The position numbers were made by a program, and so were the translations under genes. Source: Charina bottae (lineage: Eukaryota; Chordata; Lepidosauria; Squamata; Charinaidae). From it: a stretch of DNA of 64,000 nucleotides. Below the pieces are notes generated by a model. It was not told the origin of the DNA and did no database searches. It saw only the letters and a list, made by a program, of their open reading frames with translations. The stretch lies in the NCBI GenBank assembly GCA_023362775.1, contig JALMGJ010000005.1:37691463-37755462 (forward strand). The letters run 5' to 3'. Numbering within the stretch: the first letter of the stretch is position 1; the number at the start of each line of letters is the position of its first letter. Below, piece after piece: positions 43,680 through 54,170 of this stretch.

Positions 43680-44290
43680 CCTTCCTGACCCTCTACTGTC
43701 ACCCGTTCAGCTGAGGACATATGTCCCCAGTACTCCCAAGAGCCACTCGAAGTGCTGGAAATCTCCGAAGTGCCTGTTTTTTCGTCGCCGGCCGCTCCCT
43801 CTTTTCCCTTCCAGCTTTCTCCGCCCGCCCGCGCCTCCCCGGCCGGCCGCCCGCCCCAACGAAAACGCAGCGCAGTTCTGGCCAGATTCCGGACAAGAAA
43901 GGAGAGTTGGCTCTTTCCGCGCCACTTTCCTCCTCCGCTATTTGGGAGCAACAATGACTCAAGAGGGACGCTAGCGCTAGAGATAGCCAAGGCAGGAACT
44001 TAGCACCTACCCGCCGCCGAGGCGATTCCCTCGCCCATTCTGAGGCGCTCTTCAGCTTCGAACCTCCTCCTTCCTCCACCTTCTGGCTGCGGGAGGCTCT
44101 GCCTCTTTCCCCGTCCCTTCCGCACTACGAGAGGGGCGCCCACAGAGCGCGCTCCAGTGGGGATGGGGAGGGGAGGAGGCGGTGGCATTTCCCTGCCAAG
44201 AGGGCCGAGTCTCATTTTAGCGCGAGCCCCCGCGGCTCCCGCCTGAGACTTTTTTTCTGTGTCCCGTCAACAGAAGCCGAAGTCTGATCT
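43680..44290 (-). promoter_or_regulatory. PPP2R3A: CpG island and presumed PPP2R3A promoter
   Basis: CpG density rises sharply compared with the AT-rich flanks. It covers a candidate first exon with a consensus splice donor on the minus strand. No TATA box is evident. Linking it to PPP2R3A rests on strand and position. Confidence 0.65.
44011..44220 (-). other. PPP2R3A: Candidate PPP2R3A non-coding first exon
   Basis: The minus strand reads ...gcctcggcggcgg|gtaggt, a good donor at 44010. The start is not defined; 44220 is an estimate. A 71-codon frame covers it and reads through the donor. Confidence 0.55.
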
Positions 44291-45004
44291 TTGCTTGTCC
44301 TGCCTGGGAAGGGCCACAGGCAACCGCCCCTGAGGGCCCTGGGATTTAGGAAGGCAATTCTTGTGAAGTTCGGTTTAAGGAGGACGTTTAAAACAAAAGA
44401 CCGACGCCCTTGACATTAGCAGAAATGTTGATCTCATCTTCGGCCTTGCTGTGTTGAAGTGGAAAGTTTTAAACGTTCTTGAAAGATTAAGAAACCAGAA
44501 AGGAAAAAGAAAATAACTTCTTTATTCTCCACTTTTAAACCACATGATTGTGGCTTATTGAGCCAAGATTATGGAACCCTTAGGTCTGGCATTTCTGAAA
44601 TGCCAGCTGCAGTTTCCTGTCCGTTGATTCCAAAGCTCCAGGCCTCTTCCCTTACAAAGTGCTTATGTATCACTCTCTTTGGCTCATAGTTACTCCTACC
44701 GCACCCATGTTGTGCATTCATCAGATTCATCCCCACAGGCTGAAGTTAGCTCCTAGTTCTTTATTCCATTCAGCGAAGCCATATATATATATATATATAT
44801 AGTTGAGTAAAGAATGTGAATAGTAGCATATGCTGAAATGAGATTTGGGCTGATCCAAATAATACATCCATACTGTCCTTTAAGTTGCTAGGATTATTCA
44901 GAAGGATTGAGGAGCAGGCATTTAACCCCAAAAAACCTGGGCCACCTTAAGACCGTGCCACTGGAAGTTTCTTCTAGTAATATATCTGGTCCCAATTTTT
45001 TTTG

Positions 45005-45590
45005 TTTATTCATTCAGTCGACTTCGTGGACCAGCCCACGCCAGAGCTTCCTGTCGGCCGTCGCCACCCCCAGATCCCCCACGGTCAGGTCCGTCACCTA
45101 TCCATCCATCTGGCCCTTGGTCGGCCCCTCTTCCTTTTGCCTTCCACTTTCCCTAGCATCAGCTTCTTCTCCAGGGTATCCTGTCTTCTCATTATGTGGC
45201 CAAAGTACTTCAGTTTTGCCTTTAATATCATTCCCTCAAGTGAGCAGTCTGGCTTTATTTCCTGGAGTATGGACTGGTTTGATCTTCTTGCAGTCCAAGG
45301 CACTCTCAGAATTTTCCTCCAACACCACAGTTCAAAAGCATCTATCTTCCTTCGCTCAGCCTTCCTTATGGTCCAGCTCTCGCAGCCATAGGTTACTACG
45401 GGGAATATTGCTTTGACTATGCGGATCTTTGTTGTCAGTGTGATATCTCTGCTCTTAACTATTTTATCAAGATTTGTCATTGCTCTCCTCCGGAGAAGTA
45501 GACGTCTTCTGATTTCCTGGCTGCAGTCAGTGTCTATAGTAATCTTTGCGCCTAGAAATACAAAGTCTGTCAAATTCACGTTTATCTTCT
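45005..45590 (-). pseudogene. Bov-B/RTE-like LINE C-terminal fragment
   Basis: The minus-strand frame of 161 codons (45094-45579) gives FVFLGAKITIDTDCSQEIRR, TYGCESWTIRKAERRKIDAF, LWCWRKILRVPWTARRSNQS and RKRGRPRARWMD. It then runs into degenerate 3' sequence ending in a short A-rich tail (T-rich on plus near 45000). Confidence 0.85.
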
Positions 45591-45837
45591 AAGTATCTCA
45601 TTTATCTACCACCTTTCTGTCAAAGCACCCAGGATGGTTTATATTTTATAATCATGAGCTTAACCATGGGCACTATAAAACATTTTGTACACCTTGTGTC
45701 TGTGGCTGCTGTTTATTTATTTATTTAGCTTTTATGGCCACCCAACTCACAGTGACTCTGGTGGCATATCAACAAATTAAATCAATAATAAAAAATAGAT
45801 ATCAAAACAGTTGTTGGATATTGTCAGGTTAAAGACA

Positions 45838-46035
45838 GTTTGGTCTAGTGGTTAAGGCAACGGGCTAGAAACCAGGAGACTGTGAGTTCTAGTCCTGCCT
45901 TAGGCATGAAAGCCGGCTGGGTGACCTTGGGCCAGTCACTGTCTCAGCCCAACTCACCTCACAGGGTTGTTGTTGTGCCGCCTTGAGTTATTTATAAAAA
46001 TAATAAAGGCGGGATAGAAAAATAATAATAAATGG
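45838..46035 (+). mobile_element. CORE-SINE (MIR-like) copy
   Basis: A box ggtctagtggttaaggc; CORE segment with ccggctgggtgaccttgggc; 3' end gccgccttgagttatttat...ggcgggata; (aat)n tail. Confidence 0.75.
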
Positions 46036-46063
46036 GACGACACTAACACTGGTACTGCTAGAG

Positions 46064-46332
46064 CAGAGCTTTCCAAACTGTGTGTCGTGACACAAAAGTG
46101 TGTCGCCACACAGTCTGTTGTGTCGCCACACAACCCGGAAGCGCTGATCATCATCAGCGCTTCCAGGTTTTCCTGCGGCGACACACCAACGGCGGCGTGC
46201 AAAAACCCAAAAGCGGCAGCAGCACTTCCAGGTTTTTGCATGCTGCCGCAACGGCGGCACTTCCGGGTTTTCCCGCAGCGACACACCAATGGCGGTTGGT
46301 GTGTCGCTGCAGGAAAACTTTGGAAAGCCCTG
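46064..46332. mobile_element. Non-autonomous hAT (Buster-type) element, 269 bp
   Basis: Ends cagagctttccaaactg / actttggaaagccctg. The 8-bp duplication tgctagag is perfect (46056-46063, 46333-46340). Internal hairpins include gcgctgat/atcagcgc. Confidence 0.93.
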
Positions 46333-46791
46333 TGCTAGAGGATGTATGTCTGTTTCTCTCATGGGCAGTGGGACAAGACAGAAGAAAACATTTTAGACTG
46401 TCATGTTTGTACCATGGTTAGCTGCAAATTGGGAAAAACTAAGACATAAACTACAGGTTAGAAATAGCAATGACTTAGTTCATACAGTATACTGAATTCA
46501 TGCACTGCCAGAGCGTGTTTGGACTGTACATAGGTATAACTGGGAAAAGCTTCAGAATTATCTATTATGCTAAGTCCTAATTGTTTAGTTTTGGCTTCAC
46601 ATGTTGGTTGGCTGAACATGGAGTTTATCTTTTGTCTATCTTAATTCAAACTGCAAAGCTATCTTAACCTGGCTTTGCCCCCTTCTTCAGGCTCTGGGGT
46701 ATATTACCTTTCGAAGGCTGAATTCCACCAAATCAGGAAAAGCACTCACATTAACAGAAACAATTAATGAATGGAGCTATAACAATAAGGG

Positions 46792-47143
46792 TAGGCTGAC
46801 CATATTTCCTTGAGACAAAAACGGGACATTGGGATGGCAAAACGGGACAGGGTCTTATGTAATATTCCGTATTCTTGAAAAAGATGGGTCCCCACCCCCG
46901 GTCCGCGCGATTGGCTCCCGCCTGCAAACCCCGCCCTCCTTTGCTGCGTGCTGATAGGCGGGAGGGCTTCCTCTTCTGGGCTGCCTCCAATTGGCAGCTC
47001 CAGCTCAGATCCTCCTTCTGCGCCATTCCCGCCGGGTTTAAAAAACGGTACAAAATTTAGATTTTTATCAAAATGACGGGACGGTTGAAAAATGCTAAAA
47101 AAATGGGACTGTCCCATTCAAAACAGGACGTATGGTCAGCCTA
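46792..47143. mobile_element. hAT-like element inserted in the L1
   Basis: Inverted ends taggctgaccata / tatggtcagccta enclose 352 bp with further inverted matches (acgggaca, gggactgtccc). The perfect 8-bp duplication aataaggg (46784-46791, 47144-47151) fits hAT. The target lacks central TA, so this is a different family from the CAGRGCTTTCC elements. No transposase. Confidence 0.88.
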
Positions 47144-47631
47144 AATAAGGGAAGTTTGTGAAGCTATAAAAAAGGTCAAAATAGGGAAAGTGCCTGGACC
47201 AGATGGTTTACCAGCCTCTTATTATAAACATTTTGAATTATTACAACCCCTGCAAAAAAAGATGAATTCTATTCTACAGACTGGAAAGATACCGGATAGT
47301 TGGATAGAGGCTAATATAGCATTAACACCTAAAAAAGGTCAAGATTTGACTTTACCAAAAAATTACCGCCTGATATCATTACTGAATAATGATTATAAGT
47401 TATTTACGATTATTTTAGCTGAGAGAATGAAGATGGTCTTACAGGACTTTATTCATGAAGATCAGTGTAGGTTTTTACCTAAAAGACAGCTGAGGGACAG
47501 TATTAGAAATGTATTGGACATTTTGGAATACTTAGAACAACATAATGAAAAACAAGCAGCACTGATTTTTCTTGATGCAGAAAAGGCCTTTGACAATTTG
47601 AACTGAACTTTTTGTTTAAAAATTTGGATGA

Positions 47632-47873
47632 TGTCGTGTGTAGGTGTAGAAATAACACGCCGAGGCAGGGAATCTAGTCTCTAGTGTTTATTGGTACCTA
47701 CATACAGAATCCTGCTAAACTGATGGTGCCCGAAGAATCCCAAAGATATGAGTCTAACCTAGGGCGGAGCTTTCCTGAGGCGTTTGGGAAAGAAGGCCAG
47801 GCTTTCCGAGCTACGTGCTCGCTTGCCTCCCATGGGCATGCTCCCCCCTCCGCTCTCCTGTGTCTCCCTGACA
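47632..47873 (-). mobile_element. Solo LTR inserted in the L1 RT frame
   Basis: On the minus strand it begins TGTCAGGGAGACACAGG, has AATAAA, and ends CTACACGACA (242 bp). The L1 protein resumes directly after it. Flanking 5-mers gatga/gaaga match at four of five bases. Confidence 0.65.
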
Positions 47874-48309
47874 GAAGACTTGGATTTTGGTGAGAATTTT
47901 ATTAAATGGGTAAAATTGATTTACACTTCACAAAAGGCACAGATAATTGTGAATGGGGAATTAACAAAACCTTGTGAGATGCAGAAAAGGACAAGACAAG
48001 GATGTGCCCTGTCACCATTGCTATTTATTTTAGCTTTGGAAGTATTGAATAGAGACATAAGACGAGATGAGAGAATTGCTGGAGTGAGGATTAAAAGAGA
48101 AATATACAAATTACAGGCATTTGCTGATGATTTGCTGATAATTTTGGAAGATCCCCTGGAAGGAATAGAAATATTAATGGAAAAACTAAAGGATTTGGGG
48201 GTAGTAGCTGCTTTTAAAATTAACAAGCAAAATACGAAGATGTTAACAAAAAACATGAAAATGGAAAAACAAATGGAACTGATGGGAAAAAAATGGTTTT
48301 AAGATAGAG

Positions 48310-48990
48310 AAAAGGCCCAAGAGACTAGGGCAGGGCCTTCTTTAGCCTCTTGGGAGGAAAGCAAAGCGATTCAGTACTGCGCATATGTTTATCCACCTGG
48401 AGGGAGCCCCCTCCTTCTCCACCAGTTATCTCCCTGACACCTTGACTGGAATGCGCGGTGTGGCAAAGCAGGACTCGACTGGAGAACTTGAAGTATAAAG
48501 ACAGGACTCGACTGGAGAATTCGATGTAGCAAGGCAGGATGCGACTGGAAGACTCGAGGTAGCAAGGCAAGAATCAGCTAAGAGACGCGGCATAGCAGGG
48601 CAAGAATCAGCTGGAAGGTGGGGCGTAGCAAGGCAGGGCTCGACTGGAGGATGCGGCAAGAAATCATGGCGAGACTCGACTGCAGGTAAAGGCAGCTGGG
48701 AAAACTCTGAAATGGTGAAATGCGCAGGCTCTGATTCCGCGAGGGTTACAGAGCAAGGTCTGGAGGGTAGTTCCGGCTCTACTTCTCCTGAAGAAGTTGT
48801 TGGCTCAGTGGAACAGTTGTCTCCGGCAGCTTGCTCCATGTGCTGGCGTCTTTTCAACCTGTTCCCCTCGCACCGTTTATCCTCAGGAACCAATCGGGCT
48901 TCTCGCTGTCTGGCGCGCTTTTCGGCTCGTCTTTCCCTTGCGCTGATTGGTGGCTTAGAGCATGCTCCTTGGTCCTGGCCAATCAACTGC
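48310..48990 (-). mobile_element. LTR-element fragment with a 186-codon repetitive ORF
   Basis: The minus-strand frame 48426-48986 starts MIGQDQGACSKPPISARERR, is highly charged, and then carries about eight 11- to 12-residue repeats of the type PVESCLxTSS (48460-48690). Directly after its stop the strand reads TGTCAGGGAGATAACTGG, like the LTR start at 47873, so this may be the 3' end of an LTR element. Function of the protein is unknown. Confidence 0.4.
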
Positions 48991-49059
48991 TCAGGATTCT
49001 CCCACTCTGCTGAGCCATTTTGGGTTTCGTTTTCCCCAGTTTTCTCCAGATAGGTTTCG

Positions 49060-49395
49060 ATTTCCCCTTTTTGCTCTCTGTTTATATACCATGGTTTGTC
49101 CTGCTTGTGTTGGTGGAGGTGTTGTTCTCCCCTTAGGAGTTCTTTGATTGGGCTGTTGTTTGCTGCTTGGTTGATTGACTGAGTTAATAGTTCCTTGATT
49201 AGGGTATATTGTGCTGTCTGAATGTTCCTCTGGTGCTAATCTTGGTGTTAATCTTTGCATATCTGGGTATTGATTGCCGGCAAGGAAATGAGCAAGTCTC
49301 ACTCCCTTTTCGCATTGAAGATGATGCCTAGTCTGGCAATGAAATGTCTGCAAGAAAACAACAAGGCTCAGAAAGCACCAAGGACTCCACAGACT
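49060..49395. mobile_element. Penelope-like 3' end in inverted arrangement
   Basis: 49065-49275 matches the minus-strand 3' region of the copy at 8930-9115. 49285-49390 matches the adjoining terminal part (8860-8935) but in opposite orientation, giving a head-to-head joint near 49280. Confidence 0.75.
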
Positions 49396-49706
49396 ACTAT
49401 CTGCACAAAAATGGAAAGACTCTGAAATACCTATAATGGAGGAATGGTTGGTGAAGATGAGAACTAGCAGAGATGGCAAAATTAACTTATTTGCTTAGAG
49501 AAAGATCAATGACTACATTCATTAGTGACTGGAAACCTCTTATGGACTTTGCTGAAAAAAGAAAAAAAAATGAACTGGTGATTTATGGATTTGTTGATTA
49601 GAAAGGGTAAATTATGGAAAGAAGTAAATTATGATCTAACTTTAGAGAGGATAAAATATAAATGCATTTATAACTGCTGTTAAGATCTGAAGCCACTTCT
49701 TTATAA

Positions 49707-49707
49707 C

Positions 49708-49771
<64 letters not shown>

Positions 49772-49791
49772 TTCAACTTCTCTCTTTTTAT
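49707..49791. repeat. (CTTT)n microsatellite
   Basis: About 20 uninterrupted ttct/cttt units at the tail of the L1. Confidence 0.97.
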
Positions 49792-50055
49792 TTCTTCTTC
49801 ACTTACTTATTATTTTTCTTTATTCTTCTTACTTTCAACCCAAAATTTGTATTGTTTTTATTCTGTTGAAAACCTCTTTAACAAAAATTATTAAAAAGGG
49901 AAAAACACCCACATTAATAAAGAACGTTTACAGTTATTTTGTGAGTCCTTCCAAGAAATCAAGTCATGGAAAATGTATTAATAACACCATGATAGTTCCC
50001 CATCCTATAGAAATTCTACTTGTCAGGAGATTATTATACCTGTACCAGAGGTAGG

Positions 50056-50389
50056 TAGGGGCGTGGTGGCTCAGCGGGTAAGACGCCAGGCTTGTCGATC
50101 GGAAGATCGCAAGTTTGGAGGTTCGAATCCCTAGTCCCACGTGATGGAGTGAGCTCCTGCACTCACCCAAGCTCTTGCCAACCTAGCAATTTGAAAGCAT
50201 GCAAATGCAAGTAGATGAATAGGTACCACTTTGGTGGGAAGGTAACAGCATTCCATGTGCGTCATGCCGGCCACATGACCACGGAAGCGTCTTCAGACAA
50301 CGCTGGATCTTCGGCTAACAAACAGAGATGAGCACCGGCCCCTAGAGTTGGACACAACTGCACAAATGTGCGGGGGGAACCTTTACCTT
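50056..50389 (+). mobile_element. Sauria SINE, full length
   Basis: Head taggggcgtggtggctcagc, B box ggttcgaatccc, tail ctttacctt. The 12-bp duplication accagaggtagg is perfect (50044-50055, 50390-50401). Confidence 0.95.
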
Positions 50390-51035
50390 ACCAGAGGTAG
50401 GAAAATAGATACAGTACAGAGCACTACTGTCAATATCATGGCATGTGAAATCTTTTACTTGAAACACCAGCAACTGGGGAGAGGGTGAGGGAGATGGTCC
50501 CTGTAGCAGCCTAATGTAGTCAGAAGAAAGTGGGCAGATCCCCGGCTACATCCTTGACAAAGTGTCCTAAATTGTGTCCATGACAAAAACTGTGTTGAGA
50601 GAAGAGGGAAAACACAACTTTAAAACTGGAACAATTAAAGATGATTTCTTCAGCTGTGGGCTTGGGATGAGATGAAGGCAACATCATGAGGAGATATAAT
50701 ATAAAATTGGCTTCTGGGACACATTTATGCTGTAGTTAAGGGGGTGTTTATAAGCTCCAACCTCAAAGGGTTTTTAACTACAGCTCCCATTAAGCAAGTT
50801 CAGAGTCCAAGTATATTACTGTCATAACTGCAGAGAGGCGGAAAGCTGGAGGAATTCATATATAGCTTTACTTAACATGCTGTGGAGAATTGGAATGTGA
50901 ACTCAGGTTGAATTATTTATGTAATCATACCCCTACTTCTACAGATATAATATCTGATATATGTCTTTTTGTATATCTCTCATTTAGCATCTGTAAGAAT
51001 GGAATTTTCTTTTATTACATCATATTTATATAGAA

Positions 51036-51170
51036 GCCCATCTCACAGAGAGTGACTCCAGGCGGCGTACAACTCTCAGTTAAAAAGAAAACCAATAAAT
51101 ACTTATAAAATAATCATCATTAAAAACTATAAAAAACTACTAAAAAGCACAAAAAACAAGAGAGGATTAT
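51036..51170 (-). mobile_element. L2/CR1-type 3' end
   Basis: Inverted terminal motif cacagagagtgactccaggcggcgtac followed by A-rich text. Confidence 0.5.
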
Positions 51171-51329
51171 TTTCTTTAGTGTGCCACATTGGGTCTCTTA
51201 GTGTTTAATTGATTGTAGAGGCCACAGCTTGAGAGGAGGCAGTAGACTCAAGGATGTATACTGCTGCACTTCTTTATCTCTCTATCTTCAGTAAAGTATA
51301 GTGTCAGCTTGTTAGAATAACAATTAGAG

Positions 51330-51619
51330 CAGAGCTTTCCAAACTTTTCATGTTGGTGACACACTTTTTAGACACGCATCATTTTGTGACACACTGTTAC
51401 AGCAGGGCATCATTTCGCGACACACTCTTACAGCAGGGCACAAGGCAGGCACTAGGACCTGCACGGAATCACAGCAGGTTTGGAGGCAGCAAGGCACAAG
51501 GCAGGCACTAGGACCTGCGCAGAATCCTGGCAGGGCTCGGAGGCAGCAGCAGCTGCGACACACCCAGACACTGCAGCCGACACACTAACGTGTCCCGACA
51601 CACAGTTTGGAAAGCTCTG
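51330..51619. mobile_element. Non-autonomous hAT (Buster-type) element with 2x31-bp internal repeat
   Basis: Same body and ends as 5816 and 7125. The 8-bp duplication aattagag is perfect (51322-51329, 51620-51627). Two copies of the 31-bp unit make it exactly 31 bp longer than the copy at 5816. Confidence 0.93.
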
Positions 51620-52759
51620 AATTAGAGCCTTGGCAGAAGTCACATATTAAATCTACTGTGTTGCCTTTCAAGGAATATGTCTACAATGTTTTCATACCTT
51701 GAAGGATTCCCCTCTCCCGCTTAGTTTTATCTTGTTTCCTTATCAGTTATATAGCAATTCTATTGGGATTTCCTATTAATGGACACACATGCTCAAACTG
51801 TCTTTGATCAATATTCTACTTTTTAAAATAATATTTTTTATTAAATTTTAAAAATAGAAAGATAAAAAACTAATACAAACTAAGAAAATATAAAAAGAAA
51901 AAAGAAAAAGTGCAGAGAAAAAGAAGAAAAGAAGAAAAATATATATAAAGAAAAAAGAAAAAAATATAAAGAAATGACTTCCCTCTTCATCAAGACAAAT
52001 AGTTTCAGTTACTTAACACGTTCTCTAACATTTCAACAAAGAATCTCTTCTTTCTATATCTCATCTCTTATCTATAAACAAATTATAAAGCCTCATCATT
52101 CAGTTCTAATCAGCAAAAGTCCATTAAGAGTTATCAGTATAACAACATATATATTTTAAACTTAATCAAATAAATCAGTTTCATATTCCTTTCCTTTAGT
52201 TTTAACACAGTAGCTTATCATTTTTTCTAAAAATACAACAAAAAAACTCTTCTTCCCATATCTTATCTCTTATCTATAAACAAATCTTTAAAGCCTTGTC
52301 ATTCAGAGCTAGTCAAGAAAAATCCCTTAAAAGCTACCAGAAACAACACATTAAGGATCTTTAATCCTTTCAAATAGTGTCCCACAAGTTAATTTCTTAC
52401 CATTTTCTCTTTATCTCTTCTCAGAAACTCCTTCACAAGTTTAACACATACCAGAAATAACAACATCTATATTTTAACCTTAATCAAATAAGCCAACTTT
52501 GTAATCCTTTCCTTTTAATACCATAGCTTGTCACTTTCTCTGAAAAAACATCAAAAAATCACTTCTTCCCATATCTTATCTATAAACAAATCTTTAAAGT
52601 CTCATCATTCAGTTCTGGTCGAGAAAAACCTATTTAGAGCTACTAGAAAGAACATCATATATATTTTAACCTTGATCAGATAAGCCAACTTTGTATTCCT
52701 TCTTTTTACTTTTAAAAATCTTGATGTTTATTCCCTTTAAATAGTGTCCCCAAAGCTGA

Positions 52760-54121
52760 TTTCTTTTCATTTTCTCTTTCTCTTTTCTCAGGAACTCCTT
52801 CATGAGTGTAACACATCTCTTTTGATCAACATTCTACATAAGAGCCAGGATAGGGGTGGTGCATCGATCCTGGTGCTCCTTGATGTCTCAGTAGCTTTTG
52901 ATACTATTGATCCTGGTATCCTTCTGGACTGGCTGTGGGGGTTGGGAGTGGGAGGCACTGTGTTGCAGTGATTTATCCCCTTCCTCAGTGTCCAGTTTCA
53001 ATCAGTGTTGAAGGGTGTGTGTGAGAGGTTGCACTTGTGGCCCCTCATTTGTGGAGTGCCTCAGGGCTTGACACTCTCCCCTCTCCAGTTTAACATCTAT
53101 ATGAAACTGATGGGTGAGGTCATCCATCAGTTAGGGGTTCGGTATCATCAGTAAACTGATGATACCAAGCCTTATATCTCAACCTCAGGGTGCACAGGTG
53201 AAGCTGTCGATGTACTAACCAGTGTCTGGAGGCTGTTCAGGTCTGGATGGGGCAGAACAGACTTTGGTTCAATCCTGCCAAGACTGGCTGTGGCTGTTTG
53301 ACCCCCAGGAGTGGGGATGTTTCCATTGTTGGTCTTGGATGGGGTAGCACTCCCCCATTCTAGACTGGTGTGCAACTTGGGGGTTGGTCTGGACTCACAA
53401 CTACTGCTCAAAGAGCAGGTGTCAGCTATGGCCAAGAGGCCTTTGCATAGATTCATCCTGTTGCGCCTTTTCCTGAACCGGGAGGCGCTTCAGACAGTTA
53501 GTTGTGTCCTGGTCACCTCACAATTGGATTACTGCAATGTGGTCTACATGGGGCTGCCCTTGAAGACCATCCAGAAGTTACAGCTGGTACAAAATGCGGC
53601 GGCTCAAGCAGTAATGGGCGCCCCCACTATACTCATGTGTCACCACTGTTATGTGAGCTGTATTGGTTGCCAGCCAGCTTTCAGGTGCAATTCAAGGTGC
53701 TGGCTATTACCTATAAAGCCCTTTATAGCATAGGGCCTGGATACCTGAGAGACCGCCTATCTCCAACTGTTTCTCTCTGCCTGCTACATTCCAGGAGAGT
53801 GGGTATGCTCTAGGTCTCTTCCATTAAATGTTGTCATCCTATGGAACTGAGGAAGTGTGTCTTCTCTGTCATGGCCCCTCTAGAACAGCATCCCCCCTGA
53901 GATATGGACAGTGCCCCTGTCCTAGGATTCCAAAAAGCACTTAAGACCTGGCTTTGCTCTCAGGCCTGCGGTTGATGTGTTTATGGGGCACCTGGTTTGA
54001 TTTGATTTGTTACTGTTTGTTTTCATCTGGGCTGCCTGTGGGCTTATACATATGTTTTTAACTGTTTTTGTTTTGTATTTGTAAGCTGTCCAGAGTCTAT
54101 GGGAGTGGGAGGCTATAATAA

Positions 54122-54170
<49 letters not shown>
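52760..54170 (+). pseudogene. L2-like LINE, RT to 3' end
   Basis: The reading shows DRGGASILVLLDVSVAFDTI, then GVPQGLTLSPLQFNIYMKLM with YHQ, a stop, and DDTKPYISTSG in place of the YADDTQLYIST box. A later frame (53311-53733) encodes LGVGLDSQLLLKEQVSAMAK. It ends with atgggagtgggaggctataat and an (aat)n tail. Several stops make it dead. Confidence 0.85.
54117..54168. repeat. (AAT)n microsatellite at L2 tail
   Basis: About 16 units of aat. Confidence 0.95.

Larger units (their letters stand above)
37548..44010. other. PPP2R3A: PPP2R3A first intron with Bov-B, SINEs and unassigned sequence
   Basis: Recognised: Bov-B 3' end (38790-39280), CORE-type SINE (39540-39790), Sauria SINE (41448-41769). 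The stretches 37620-38780, 39800-41435 and 41782-43650 hold nothing I can name. Confidence 0.5.
4964..44220 (-). other. PPP2R3A: PPP2R3A gene locus (PR130 and PR72 isoforms), 3' end off window
   Basis: PPP2R3A encodes B''-class regulatory subunits that direct the protein phosphatase 2A core enzyme to substrates; binding of calcium to two EF-hands tunes that role. Eleven coding exons and one likely non-coding exon can be placed, all on the minus strand with AG/GT borders. Phases agree throughout: exon lengths 1947, 261, 104, 103, 75, 87, 157, 49, 90 and 176 nt join into one frame of 1016 codons plus one base. The human long form is about 1150 residues, so roughly 130 residues lie left of position 4964. 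Two alternative starts are seen: the PR130 exon at 35601-37547 and the PR72 exon at 28926-29057, both joining exon 20869-21129 in phase 0. Introns hold many transposons, including a complete LTR element on the opposite strand. Confidence 0.95.
46690..49700 (+). mobile_element. L1-like LINE with nested insertions
   Basis: RT frame 47152-47606 shows GPDGLPASYYKHF, NYRLISLLNNDYKLFT and FLDAEKAFDNLN. After an LTR insertion the same protein continues (47875-48300) with FGENFIKWVKLIYTSQKAQI, QGCALSPLLF and QAFADDLLI. The 3' part resumes near 49395 and ends before the (CTTT)n tract. A hAT element, an LTR, and LTR/Penelope-like material interrupt it. The stop after NLN and the insertions inactivate it. 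Confidence 0.82.

Noticed and set aside
43661..44079. Frames of 70-126 codons in the CpG island
   Set aside because: High GC suppresses stops; no conserved domain. Treated as promoter and 5' exon.
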